The notes under the pieces: model-generated
Databases searched by the model: none
Told to the model about the DNA's origin: nothing
What the model saw: the letters and a program-made list of their open reading frames with translations, nothing else
Made by a program: the position numbers and the translations under genes
Shown: one piece after another, positions 31,679 through 40,093 of the stretch
How positions within the stretch are numbered: the first letter of the stretch is position 1
Layout of the letters: every line of letters begins with the position of its first letter
Assembly (NCBI RefSeq): GCF_001514195.1
Contig: NZ_KQ948736.1
Coordinates: forward strand, 1,162,625-1,226,624
DNA length: 64,000 bases
Source: Streptomyces griseorubiginosus
GTDB lineage: Bacteria; Actinomycetota; Actinomycetes; Streptomycetales; Streptomycetaceae
Direction of reading: 5' to 3'

Positions 31679-32350
31679 GTGCACATCGTCATCATGGGCT
31701 GCGGGAGAGTGGGTTCCGCTCTCGCCCAGACCCTGGAGCAACAGGGGCACACGGTCGCCGTGATCGACCAGGACCCCACCGCCTTCCGACGACTGGGCTC
31801 CGGTTTCGGCGGCCGTCGTGTCACCGGAGTCGGCTTCGACCAGGACACCCTGCGCGAGGCGGGCATCGAGGAGGCCGGCGCCTTCGCCGCGGTCTCCAGC
31901 GGCGACAACTCCAACATCATCGCCGCGCGGGTCGCCCGCGAGATGTTCGGCATCGAGAACGTCGCGGCCCGTATCTACGACCCGCGGCGTGCCGAGGTCT
32001 ACCAGCGCCTCGGCATCCCGACGGTGGCCACGGTCCGCTGGACGGCGGACCAGATGCTGCGCCGGCTGCTGCCGTCCGGCGCGGAGCCGCTGTGGCGCGA
32101 CCCCACGGGTGGCGTCCAACTGGCCGAGGTGCACGCCTCGTCCGCCTGGGTCGGCCACAAGATCAGCAGGTTGCAGGAGGAGACGGGCGTCCGGGTGGCG
32201 TTCCTGACCCGCCTCGGGGAGGCGATCCTGCCCACCTCGCAGACCGTGCTCCAGGAGGGTGACCTGGTCCACGTGATGATGCGTACGGACGACATCGAGA
32301 AGGTCGAGGCGTCCTTCGCCGAGGGCCCCGAAGAGGAGGGCGGTCACTGA
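31679..32350 (+). CDS. TrkA-type K+ regulatory subunit 1 (CeoB-like)
   Basis: A 223-residue RCK protein. The NAD-binding Rossmann domain is at 1-140 (MHIVIMGCGRVGSALAQTLEQQGHTVAVID, with GxGxxG) and the TrkA-C domain at about 145-215 (VQLAEVHASSAWVGHKISRLQEETGVRVAFLTR...GDLVHVMM). It gates a K+ transporter in response to nucleotides. The GTG start at 31679 has GAAGGA. It overlaps the next gene by one base (TGATG). Confidence 0.93.
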   Translation: MHIVIMGCGRVGSALAQTLEQQGHTVAVIDQDPTAFRRLGSGFGGRRVTGVGFDQDTLREAGIEEAGAFAAVSSGDNSNIIAARVAREMFGIENVAARIYDPRRAEVYQRLGIPTVATVRWTADQMLRRLLPSGAEPLWRDPTGGVQLAEVHASSAWVGHKISRLQEETGVRVAFLTRLGEAILPTSQTVLQEGDLVHVMMRTDDIEKVEASFAEGPEEEGGH

Positions 32351-33024
32351 TGAGGGTCGCCATTGCCGGTGCCGGCGCGGTCGGCCGCTCGATCGCGGGC
32401 GAGCTGCTGGAGAACGGCCACGAGGTCCTCCTCGTCGACAAGGCGCCGACCGCCATCTCGGTCGAGCGCGTCCCGCAGGCGGAGTGGCTGCTCGCCGACG
32501 CCTGCGAGATCACCTCCCTGGACGAGGCCGCGCTCCAGCGCTGCAACGTCGTGATCGCCGCGACCGGCGACGACAAGGTCAACCTGGTCGTCTCCCTGCT
32601 GGCGAAGACCGAGTACGGCGTCCCGCGGGTCGTCGCCCGGGTGAACAACCCCAAGAACGAGTGGCTGTTCAACGAGTCCTGGGGCGTGGACGTCGCCGTG
32701 TCCACCCCGCGCCTGATGTCGGCGCTGGTCGAGGAGGCGGTGAGCGTCGGCGACCTGGTCCGCCTGCTCCGCTTCAGCCACGGCGACGCGAACCTCGTCG
32801 AGCTGACCCTCCCGGAGGAGTCGGCCCTGGCCGGCACCACGGTCGGCGACGTGGAGTGGCCCGAGGACACCTCCCTGGTGACCATCATCCGCGGCACCCG
32901 CGTCCTCACCCCGTCCCAGGACGACTCCCTGGAGGCGGGCGACGAACTCCTGTTCGTGGCGGCCCAGGCCCGCGAGGAGCAGCTGGAGGACCTGCTGTCG
33001 GTCCGCAAGGAAGAAGCGTCCTAG
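32350..33024 (+). CDS. TrkA-type K+ regulatory subunit 2 (CeoC-like)
   Basis: A 224-residue partner RCK protein: the Rossmann domain starts MRVAIAGAGAVGRSIAGELLENGHEVLLVD and the TrkA-C domain is at about 140-215 (ANLVELTLPEESALAGTTVGDVEWPEDTSLVTIIRG...GDELLFVAA). The paired, translationally overlapped arrangement matches ceoBC. No TrkH/TrkG membrane subunit is in the window, so the partner may be the KimA-like permease next door or be encoded elsewhere. The operon ends in a bidirectional hairpin. Confidence 0.93.
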   Translation: MRVAIAGAGAVGRSIAGELLENGHEVLLVDKAPTAISVERVPQAEWLLADACEITSLDEAALQRCNVVIAATGDDKVNLVVSLLAKTEYGVPRVVARVNNPKNEWLFNESWGVDVAVSTPRLMSALVEEAVSVGDLVRLLRFSHGDANLVELTLPEESALAGTTVGDVEWPEDTSLVTIIRGTRVLTPSQDDSLEAGDELLFVAAQAREEQLEDLLSVRKEEAS

Positions 33025-33040
33025 CGGTTACGACGACGGA

Positions 33041-33069
33041 AGGGCGCCCTGGAAATCTCAGGGCGCCCT
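33041..33069 (+). terminator. Terminator of the trkA pair
   Basis: AGGGCGCCCT occurs twice (33041-33050, 33060-33069) around a 9-nt loop and is followed by TT. The repeat is itself a palindrome, so alternative folds exist. Confidence 0.85.
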
Positions 33070-33076
33070 TTCTCAC

Positions 33077-33158
33077 TTCAGCCCGTCCGGCGTTTGAGGA
33101 CGAGGCTCTTTCGGGGCCGAAGCGGGGGCCTGGGGGCGGCAGCCCCCAGCACGGCCCG
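33077..33158. repeat. Dispersed Streptomyces repeat of the CGTCCGGCGTTTGAGGACGAG class
   Basis: CCGTCCGGCGTTTGAGGACG is a widespread streptomycete intergenic sequence. It is followed by a GC-rich hairpin-forming tail GGGGGC...GCAGCCCCC (33124-33147). It lies between convergent genes. Confidence 0.7.
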
Positions 33159-33174
33159 CACCCGGCACCGAGCG

Positions 33175-33924
33175 CTATGCCTCCCGCCGGTGCCGCCCGC
33201 CCGCGGTCTCCTCGCGCTCCGCGCGCTTCCGCTCCTCCTCGGCCTTCTCCTCCGCCTCCATCTCCGCGAACACGTCGATCGGAGCGGGCGCCTTCGCGAG
33301 GAAGACCCAGGTCAGCCATACGGCCAGCAGGAAGGGCGGGATCTTCAGGGCGACCAGGACCCAGCCGAGCTGCGCGGTGTCGGCCCACCAGTACAGCGGG
33401 AAGAGGATCGCGCACTTGGCGAGCAGGATGCCGCCCCAGGCGTAACTGGCCTTGGCGTAGGCCTTCTTGCGGCCGGGGTTGCGGGTCCGCCAGGAGAGGT
33501 TCTCCTTGAAGACCGGGCCGAGGATGAGCCCCATCAGCGGTACACCGGCGAGGGTGCTGATGACGTACGCCAGGCCCAGGCCCAGGGTGTACAGCATGCC
33601 GGGCAGGTAGAAGTTCTTGGCGTTGCCGGTCATCATCGCGAAGACGACACCGAAGGCGACGCCGAAGACCCCGCTGAAGGCGTGCTTGACGGTGTCGCGC
33701 ATGACCAGGCGGACCACGACCAGCAGCAGGGACACCGCGAGCGCGGCGATCGCCGACAGGTGCAGGTCCTTGTTGATCGTGAAGATCGTGACGAAGAGCA
33801 GCCCTGGCAGGACCGTCTCGACCATGCCCCGGACGCCGCCGAACGCCTCGAACAGGGCTGCCTCGGTCACCGCCCGCGCGTCGTCGGTCTCAGTGTCTTC
33901 GGTCGGCTTGTCGAGAGACGTCAC
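33175..33924 (-). CDS. DUF3159 family membrane protein
   Basis: A 249-residue actinobacterial DUF3159 protein with about six membrane helices between residues 35 and 210. Family blocks are FEAFGGVRGMVETVLPGLLFVTIFTI and LGPVFKENLSWRTRNPGRKKAYAKASYAWGG. A highly charged C-terminal coil (EMEAEEKAEEERKRAEREE) follows. Function is unknown. It sits 3 bp after the OB-fold gene on the same strand, an arrangement that also links it to the neighbouring TrkA genes in many actinomycetes (from memory). Confidence 0.9.
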   Translation of the reverse strand: MTSLDKPTEDTETDDARAVTEAALFEAFGGVRGMVETVLPGLLFVTIFTINKDLHLSAIAALAVSLLLVVVRLVMRDTVKHAFSGVFGVAFGVVFAMMTGNAKNFYLPGMLYTLGLGLAYVISTLAGVPLMGLILGPVFKENLSWRTRNPGRKKAYAKASYAWGGILLAKCAILFPLYWWADTAQLGWVLVALKIPPFLLAVWLTWVFLAKAPAPIDVFAEMEAEEKAEEERKRAEREETAGGRHRREA

Positions 33925-33927
33925 CGG

Positions 33928-34326
33928 CTACTCCCGTCCCACGGGTCGGAGTTCGTATTTCGGATTGAACAGCACCCGGCGGCCCCGGCTCATGGAGATC
34001 CGGCCCGACGCGATCAGCTTGCGCCCCGGCTCTATGCCCACGATGGAGCGCCTGCCGAGCCACACCACGTCCAGGGCGGCGGAGCCGTCGAACAGCTCGG
34101 CCTCCAGGGCGGGGACGCCCGCGCGCGGTCGCAGGGTGACCGTGCGCAAGGTACCAGTAACGGTCACGATCTGGCGGTCGTGGCAGTCGCCGATCCGGGT
34201 GCAGCCCGCGGTCTCGGTGTCCTCGCGCAGCTCCTCGGACTCCAGGTCCTCCTGCGAGGAGGAGAGCCGGTCGAGCATGCGCCGGAACCGGCCCACCGGC
34301 TTCTCGGAACGCGGAACAGCACTCAT
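33928..34326 (-). CDS. OB-fold nucleic acid-binding protein
   Basis: A 132-residue small protein. A helical N-terminal part (RMLDRLSSSQEDLESEELREDTE) precedes an OB-fold with the tRNA-anticodon-type pattern DRQIVTVTGTLRTVTLRPRAGVPALEAELFDGSAALDVVWLGRRSIVGIEPGRKLIASGRISMSRGRRVLFNPKYEL. It probably binds single-stranded nucleic acid. The nearby CTRIGDC could bind metal, but only two cysteines are present. It is in an operon with DUF3159. No strong RBS is seen at the ATG. Confidence 0.85.
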   Translation of the reverse strand: MSAVPRSEKPVGRFRRMLDRLSSSQEDLESEELREDTETAGCTRIGDCHDRQIVTVTGTLRTVTLRPRAGVPALEAELFDGSAALDVVWLGRRSIVGIEPGRKLIASGRISMSRGRRVLFNPKYELRPVGRE

Positions 34327-34406
34327 ATCCAAAAGCGTACCGGGGCCCGCCGACAGCGTTGTACCCACGGCACTGGCGTTCGAACCGGCCCTGCGTCCCC
34401 GGGCCC

Positions 34407-35090
34407 TCACTTCTCGAACCGGTACCCCATTCCCGGCTCCGTGACGAAGTGCTTGGGGTGCGAGGGATCCGCCTCCAGCTTGCGGCGCAGCTGGGCCATG
34501 TAGACCCGCAGGTAGTTGCTCTCCGTGCCGTACGACGGCCCCCAGACCTCCTGGAGGAGCTGCTTCTGGCTGACCAGCCGCCCGGTGTTGCGGACCAGCA
34601 CCTCCAGCAGGTGCCACTCGGTGGGCGTGAGCCGTACGTCCCTGCCGTGCCTCTGGACCTTCTTGGCGGCCAGGTCGACCGTGAACTCGTCGGTCTCCAC
34701 CAGGACGTCGTCCTCGTCGCCCCCGGTGGGCTCGGCGCGGCGCACGGCGGCCCGGAGGCGGGCCAGCAGCTCGTCCATGCCGAACGGCTTGGTCACGTAG
34801 TCGTCGGCGCCCGCGTCCAGCGCCTCGACCTTCTCGTCGGAGGAGTGCCGGGCGGACAGCACGAGGATCGGCACCCGGGTCCAGCCGCGCAGCCCTCTGA
34901 TCACCTCGACGCCGTCCATGTCGGGCAGGCCGAGGTCCAGGACGACCACGTCGGGGTGGCGGGCGGCGGCGAGCCGCAGCGCGGTGGCGCCGTCGTGCGC
35001 CGCGTCGACCTCGTACTTGCGCGCCTTGAGGTTGATCACGAGGGCGCGCACGATCTGCGGCTCGTCGTCGATGACCAACACCCTCGTCAT
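34407..35090 (-). CDS. kdpE: Two-component response regulator KdpE
   Basis: A 227-residue OmpR/PhoB-type regulator. The receiver has acidic DDE at the N-terminus, the phospho-acceptor Asp in VVVLDLGLPDMDG and Lys in VTKPFGMDELLAR. The C-terminal winged helix is LTPTEWHLLEVLVRNTGRLVSQKQLLQEVWGPSYGTESNYLRVYMAQLRRKLE, with the SNYLRVY pattern typical of KdpE. It normally activates kdpFABC under K+ limitation. Those genes are not in the window. The ATG overlaps the kdpD stop (ATGA). Confidence 0.94.
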   Translation of the reverse strand: MTRVLVIDDEPQIVRALVINLKARKYEVDAAHDGATALRLAAARHPDVVVLDLGLPDMDGVEVIRGLRGWTRVPILVLSARHSSDEKVEALDAGADDYVTKPFGMDELLARLRAAVRRAEPTGGDEDDVLVETDEFTVDLAAKKVQRHGRDVRLTPTEWHLLEVLVRNTGRLVSQKQLLQEVWGPSYGTESNYLRVYMAQLRRKLEADPSHPKHFVTEPGMGYRFEK

Positions 35091-37753
35091 GTGGCCTGCC
35101 TTTCGGGTTCCGCTTCCGTGCTTCCGGCTTCGGCTTCGGTGCTTCCGGGTTCCGCTTCCGTGCTTCCGGGTTCCGCTTCCGTGCTTTCGGCTTCCGCTTC
35201 CGCGCTTCCGGCTTCCGCTTCCGCTTCCGCGAAGGGTTCGTCGGGGAGTTCCCCGCGCATGTGCGCGGCCCGGAGCGTCAGCACCATGGTGAGGCCTCCC
35301 CCGGGCGTGTCCTCGGCGTCGAGGGTGCCGTGCATGGCCTCCGCGAAACCCCGGGCCACCGCGAGGCCGAGCCCCACCCCGGCACCGCGCGGGGCGTCGC
35401 CGTAGCGCTGGAAGGGCTCGAAGATGCGTTCCTTGGCCTCGTCGGGGACGCCGGGGCCGCGGTCGACGACCCGCACCTCGACCCGGTCGGCGATGGCGCT
35501 GGCGGAGACCCTGACGGGCCGCCCGGACGGGCTGTACTTGACGGCGTTCTCGACCAGGTTGGCCACCGAGCGCTCCAGGAGCCCCGGGTCCACGGCGACC
35601 ATCGGCAGGGTCTCCGGGACGTCCAGCTCGACACTCCCGTCGGGCACCCCGCCGAGCGCCATCGGCACCACCTCGTCCACGTCGATCTCCCGGATGAGCG
35701 GGGTGACCGTGCCGGTCTGGAGGCGGGACATGTCGAGCAGGTTGCCCACGAGGTGGTCGAGCCGGTCGGCGCCCTCCTCGATGCCCTCCAGGAGCTCCGC
35801 CTGGTCCTCCTCGGACCAGGCCACGTCGTCGGACCTGAGCGAGGAGACGGCCGCCTTGATGCCGGCGAGCGGGGTCCGCAGATCGTGCGACACGGCCGCC
35901 AGGAGCGCCGTGCGGATCCGGTTGCCCTCGGCCAGGGCGCGGGCCCGGTCGGCCTCCTCCTGGAGGCGGCTGCGGTCCAGGACGACGGCGGCCTGGGCGG
36001 CGAACGCGGCGAGCACCCGGCGGTCCTCGGCGGGCAGCACCCGGCCGGTGAGCGCCAGTGCCATGTGGTCCCCCACCGGTACGTCGACGTCGGCGTCCTC
36101 CGGCCGGTCCACGGCCGGCCCGAGCCCGGAGCGGCCCGCGCAGGTCCAGGGCTCGGTGTCACCGGCCCGTTCCAGCAGGGCCGCCGACTCCATCCCGAAG
36201 GTCTCCCGGACCCGCTCCAGGAGTTCCTCCAGGCCGGTCTCGCCGCGCAGCACGTTCCCGGCGAGGAACGACAGGATCTCCGACTCGGCGCGCAGCCGGG
36301 CGGCCTGGTGGGTCCTGCGGGCCGCCAGGTCGACGACGGAGGCGACCGAGATGCCGACGCCCACGAAGATCACGATGGCGACGATGTTCTTCGGGTCGGC
36401 GATGGTCCAGCGGTGCAGGGGCGGTGTGTAGAAGTAGTTCAGGAGCAGCGAGCCGACGGCGGCCGAGGCGAGCGCCGGGAACAGGCCGCCGAGCAGGGCC
36501 GCCGCGACCACGACCGCGAGGAACAGCAGCATGTCGTTGGCGAGGCCGAGGTCGACGGCGCTGAGCAGGACGGTCAGCAGCACCGGCGCCGCGAGGCCGA
36601 CGACCCATCCCCACAGGATGCGGGCCCGGCCGAGCCGGGCGCCCCGGGCGACGGGCAGTCCGCGCCCCTTGGCGACCTCGTCGTGGGTGACGATGTGCAC
36701 GTCCAGGTCGGGCCCCGACTCCCTCGCGACGGTCGCGCCCACGCCCGGTCCGAAGACGTACTGCCAGGTCTTGCGGCGGGAGGAGCCGAGGACGATCTGG
36801 GTGGCGTTGACCCCGCGCGCGAAGTCGAGCAGCGCGGCCGGAATGTCGTCGCCGACGACATGGTGAAAGGTTCCGCCGAGGTCCTCCACCAGGGTCCTCT
36901 GCACGGCGAGTTCCTTGGGCGAGGCGGAGGTGAGTCCGTCGCTGCGCGCGATGTAGACGGCGATGACCTCGCCACCGGCGCCCTTCTCGGCAAGGCGGGC
37001 GGCCCGCCGGATCAGGGTCCGCCCCTCCGGCCCGCCGGTCAGCCCGACCACGATCCGCTCCCGCGAACCCCAGATCCGAGAGACGCGGTGCTCGTTGCGG
37101 TACTGCTTGAGGTACTCGTCGACGCGGTCGGCCACCCACAGCAGGGCGAGTTCGCGCAGGGCGGTGAGGTTGCCGGGCCGGAAGTAGTTGGACAGGGCCG
37201 CGTCGACCTTGTCGGGCTGGTAGATGTTGCCGTGCGCCATCCGCCGCCGCAGCGCCTCCGGCGACATGTCGACCAGCTCGATCTGGTCCGCCCGCCGCAC
37301 GATCTCGTCCGGCACGGTCTCGCGCTGCCGTACCCCGGTGATCGACTCGACGACGTCACCGAGCGACTCCAGATGCTGGATGTTCACCGTCGAGACCACG
37401 TCGATCCCGGCCGCCAGCAGCTCCTCCACGTCCTGCCAGCGCTTGGCGTTGCGGGAGCCCGGGATGTTGGTGTGGGCGAGTTCGTCCACCAGGGCGACGG
37501 CGGGGCCCCGCCGCAGCACGGCGTCGACGTCCATCTCGGTGAAGACGGCGTCCCGGTACTCCAGCTCGCGGCGCGGGACCTCCTCGAGGCCGTGCAGCAT
37601 CACCTCGGTGCGGGGCCGCCCGTGGTGCTCCACGAAGCCCACGACGCAGTCGGTCCCCCGCTCCACCCTGCGGTGCGCCTCGGAGAGCATCGCGTACGTC
37701 TTGCCGACGCCCGGTGCCGCACCGAGGTAGATCCGAAGCCTGCCGCGTCCCAT
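35087..37753 (-). CDS. kdpD: Osmosensitive K+ sensor histidine kinase KdpD
   Basis: An 888-residue sensor kinase. The N-terminal KdpD domain has Walker A GAAPGVGKT at 11-19, then a USP-like domain (about 255-370). Four membrane helices (about 390-490) and a GAF-like region follow. The kinase core has the phospho-His in SHDLRTPLAGIK near 622, LVENAVKYSP and DRGPGVPDEAKERIFEPFQRYGD. The tail carries five in-frame heptapeptide repeats. It senses K+ or turgor and phosphorylates KdpE. The RBS before the ATG at 37753 is weak. Confidence 0.94.
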   Translation of the reverse strand: MGRGRLRIYLGAAPGVGKTYAMLSEAHRRVERGTDCVVGFVEHHGRPRTEVMLHGLEEVPRRELEYRDAVFTEMDVDAVLRRGPAVALVDELAHTNIPGSRNAKRWQDVEELLAAGIDVVSTVNIQHLESLGDVVESITGVRQRETVPDEIVRRADQIELVDMSPEALRRRMAHGNIYQPDKVDAALSNYFRPGNLTALRELALLWVADRVDEYLKQYRNEHRVSRIWGSRERIVVGLTGGPEGRTLIRRAARLAEKGAGGEVIAVYIARSDGLTSASPKELAVQRTLVEDLGGTFHHVVGDDIPAALLDFARGVNATQIVLGSSRRKTWQYVFGPGVGATVARESGPDLDVHIVTHDEVAKGRGLPVARGARLGRARILWGWVVGLAAPVLLTVLLSAVDLGLANDMLLFLAVVVAAALLGGLFPALASAAVGSLLLNYFYTPPLHRWTIADPKNIVAIVIFVGVGISVASVVDLAARRTHQAARLRAESEILSFLAGNVLRGETGLEELLERVRETFGMESAALLERAGDTEPWTCAGRSGLGPAVDRPEDADVDVPVGDHMALALTGRVLPAEDRRVLAAFAAQAAVVLDRSRLQEEADRARALAEGNRIRTALLAAVSHDLRTPLAGIKAAVSSLRSDDVAWSEEDQAELLEGIEEGADRLDHLVGNLLDMSRLQTGTVTPLIREIDVDEVVPMALGGVPDGSVELDVPETLPMVAVDPGLLERSVANLVENAVKYSPSGRPVRVSASAIADRVEVRVVDRGPGVPDEAKERIFEPFQRYGDAPRGAGVGLGLAVARGFAEAMHGTLDAEDTPGGGLTMVLTLRAAHMRGELPDEPFAEAEAEAGSAEAEAESTEAEPGSTEAEPGSTEAEAGSTEAEPERQAT
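35105..35209. repeat. Five tandem 21-bp units in the kdpD 3' end
   Basis: In-frame heptads GSTEAEP, GSTEAEA, ESTEAEP and GSAEAEA, 105 bp, ending five residues before the stop. They add an acidic disordered tail to KdpD. Confidence 0.9.
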
Positions 37754-37975
37754 GAGCTCATTGTCTTCCGGTCGAGACTGCCTGCGCAGCGCCGACCCTA
37801 CGTCCGCCGATCCCGGCAAAGCGGCCATGCACCGGCCTCGGGGAGCCTCTTTGACGCAACTCTGACGCGGGGGGGCGCTGCGACGACCGTCCTGCCGACT
37901 CCGCGCATCACGGCGGGGCGTCACCGTGGTCCCGGACCACACCTCGTGGCGCCCCGGCCGAACCCGGAACCGCCC

Positions 37976-38668
37976 TCAGCCCGCCACGATCTCCCCGTCC
38001 CCCACCTCCAGCACCCGGTCCGCCAGATCCAGCAGCGTCGCGTCGTGCGTGGCCACCAGTGCCGTCACGTTCTCACTGCGTACGACCGCCCGCAGCAGCT
38101 CCATCACCGAGTGACCGGTCTCCGCGTCCAGCTGGCCGGTCGGCTCGTCGGCGACCAGGAGGGAGGGGTTGTTGGCGAGGGCTCGGGCGATGGCGACCCG
38201 CTGCTGCTGGCCGCCCGAGAGTTCACCGGGCCGCTGCCTGGCGTGGTCCGAGAGGCCGACCAGGGACAGCAGCAGTTCGACCCGCTCCTCACGCGCGCGT
38301 GCGTCCATCCGCCGCAGCCGCATCGGCACGCCGACGTTCTCCGCTGCCGTGAGGATCGGGATGAGCCCGAAGGACTGGAAGACGAAGCCGATGCGGTCCC
38401 GGCGCAGCGCCAGCAGCCCGTCCTCGTCCAGCCCGGCGAGATCGACCCCGTCGATCTCCACCCGCCCCCGGTCGGGCCGGTCGAGCCCGCCGACGATGTT
38501 GAGGAGCGTGGTCTTCCCGGAGCCCGAACGCCCCTTGAGGGCCACCAGCTCGCCGCGCGGCACCTCGAAGGACACCCCGCGCAGTGCGTGCACCGCGCCG
38601 GCCCCCTCACCGAACGACCTGTGGATGTCCTCGACCCGCACCATGGTCTCGGTGACCGTCTGCGTCAT
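37976..38668 (-). CDS. ABC transporter ATP-binding protein (LolD/MacB type), orphan
   Basis: A 230-residue ABC ATPase: Walker A GRSGSGKTTLL, Q-loop FQSFGLIPILTAAENV, signature LSGGQQQRVAIARAL, Walker B LLVADEPTGQLD and the H-loop ATHD. The subfamily is that paired with FtsX/MacB-like permeases, but no such permease is next to it on either side. The neighbours are kdpD, 222 bp downstream, and a secreted lyase upstream. It may serve a permease elsewhere. GGAGG precedes the ATG at 38668. Confidence 0.9.
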   Translation of the reverse strand: MTQTVTETMVRVEDIHRSFGEGAGAVHALRGVSFEVPRGELVALKGRSGSGKTTLLNIVGGLDRPDRGRVEIDGVDLAGLDEDGLLALRRDRIGFVFQSFGLIPILTAAENVGVPMRLRRMDARAREERVELLLSLVGLSDHARQRPGELSGGQQQRVAIARALANNPSLLVADEPTGQLDAETGHSVMELLRAVVRSENVTALVATHDATLLDLADRVLEVGDGEIVAG

Positions 38669-38761
38669 ACGTTCCTCCCCCGTCGAACCGCGGACCGCGA
38701 GACCGCGAACCGCGCAGCCGGGCGCCAGTATCAACCGCCCGGCGCCCGGCCTACAACGCTT

Positions 38762-39928
38762 TCAGTTCGGGTTGTCCCCGTGGGTGAGCGTCTCCCACGC
38801 GACGAAGAGATTGTTGCTGCCCGCCGGCCGGTTCCGCTCGGTCAGCGCCTGCGTGTTGGTCATGCCTATGCCAAGCCGATGGTGCAGGGCGTTGTACCCG
38901 ACCTCGGTGACCGGCCCGAGCCCCGTCTTCAGCGACCCGCCGCACAGCCAGCTCGGCACGGCCGCACCCAGCTCGTACTTCGACTGGAACCCCAGCGCCT
39001 GCCGCAGCCGCTCGCCCACATCGGTGCCGTACAGATCCTGCCCCTGGATGCGACTGGTCTCGGCGACGTGCGAGATCGCGGAGATGCCGTACCCGGTGTG
39101 CGTGAAATCCCGGCAGGTCTCCTGGGTGAGCCCGGTGACGAAGGTGGACTGCCCCTGCCAGTAGTTGACGACCTTGGCCCGGGTGTCGAGGTTCTGGCTC
39201 GGCACCGTCTTGGGCAGCGCGCCGTCGGACTCCAGGTAGACGTAGGCGGCGGTACGGGTGCGGAACTTCCCCATCGCCTTGTCGTACGACACCTTGTCCT
39301 CCAGGAAGACGGAGATGCCGACGGCCGCCTCCATCATCGACAGTTCCCAGTTCCCGTTGGAGTTCGAGCCGTTGATGATCTCGGGCAGGTAGACGTTGCG
39401 CAACATGGTCGCGAAGCGCCCGGAGTTCGCCCAGCTCCCGGTGTACGTGTACTTGATGATCTCGGCGGCCCTGGGCCACGTCGAACCGGCCCAGCCGGTC
39501 TGGAGCGGCGCGTTGCTGTTGGTGTGGTCCGTGATCACCGCCGACCAGGCGTCCATGAGCTGGATGGCCTTCCTGGCGTACCGGTCGTCCCGGGTGAGGT
39601 ACCAGGCGAGTGCGTCGGTGTACGCGGCGATCGCGTCCTCGCGCTCGTCGGTGCAGCCGTAGTTGGGGTTCGAGTACGACCCGCACTCGACGACCGCGCG
39701 CGGCTTGGGCGTGCGGTTCAGGTCGGCGTACTTGCTCGCCAGCATCTGGTCGAGGGCACCCTTCCAGGGCTGGGCGCCGGCCTCGACCTTGCCGCGGACG
39801 AAGTCCAACTGGCCCCGGGAGACGGTGACTCCGGGATGGGCGAAGGTGGTGGGAGCGGCGTCGGCGGGCACCGCGAGGGCTCCGGCGGCGAGGGCCGCGA
39901 CGGTGAGGAGGAGAGCGGTTCTGCGCAT
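38762..39928 (-). CDS. Secreted alginate lyase-like enzyme
   Basis: A 388-residue exported protein. The Sec signal peptide (about 1-24: RR then LLLTVAALAAGALAVPADA) is followed by an alpha-barrel lyase domain of the alginate_lyase type. Blocks include QPWKGALDQMLAS, YTDALAWYLTRDDRYARKAIQLMDAWS, NSNGNWELSMMEAAVGISVFLED and GYGISAISHVAE. These give candidate Asn, His, Arg and Tyr residues for beta-elimination. The natural substrate may be another uronate polymer. It is monocistronic; the promoter region contains GAAAGCGCCTTTATGAACAG. Confidence 0.85.
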   Translation of the reverse strand: MRRTALLLTVAALAAGALAVPADAAPTTFAHPGVTVSRGQLDFVRGKVEAGAQPWKGALDQMLASKYADLNRTPKPRAVVECGSYSNPNYGCTDEREDAIAAYTDALAWYLTRDDRYARKAIQLMDAWSAVITDHTNSNAPLQTGWAGSTWPRAAEIIKYTYTGSWANSGRFATMLRNVYLPEIINGSNSNGNWELSMMEAAVGISVFLEDKVSYDKAMGKFRTRTAAYVYLESDGALPKTVPSQNLDTRAKVVNYWQGQSTFVTGLTQETCRDFTHTGYGISAISHVAETSRIQGQDLYGTDVGERLRQALGFQSKYELGAAVPSWLCGGSLKTGLGPVTEVGYNALHHRLGIGMTNTQALTERNRPAGSNNLFVAWETLTHGDNPN

Positions 39929-40042
39929 GCGTGGGGGGCCTTTCGTTCTTGTACGTGAACGGAAAGCGCCTTTATGAACAGAGGCGTTGAGCGGAGACCG
40001 TAGGTACAGACCAATCCGCCGTCAAGGGTCCGCGCATGCGAA

Positions 40043-40072
40043 AGGGCCGCACCCCTGACGGGGTACGGCCCT
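40043..40072 (-). terminator. Terminator of the thioesterase-dut-DUF3710 operon
   Basis: A 13-bp stem with one mismatch (40043-40055, 40060-40072) and a tetraloop. On the minus strand it is followed by TTTCG. It lies 21 bp past the DUF3710 stop. Confidence 0.8.
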
Positions 40073-40093
40073 CAGGGCCTGGGCGCTGTACGC

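Noticed and set aside
38751..39686. Second minus-strand frame inside the alginate lyase gene
   Set aside because: It is an out-of-frame shadow (Arg/Gly/His-rich). The other frame has a signal peptide and the conserved lyase pattern.
35261..39958. A 1565-codon open frame on the plus strand opposite kdpD, the ABC ATPase and the lyase
   Set aside because: It runs antisense to three genes with clear domains. Its Gly/Arg/Val-rich translation is typical of shadow frames in very GC-rich DNA.
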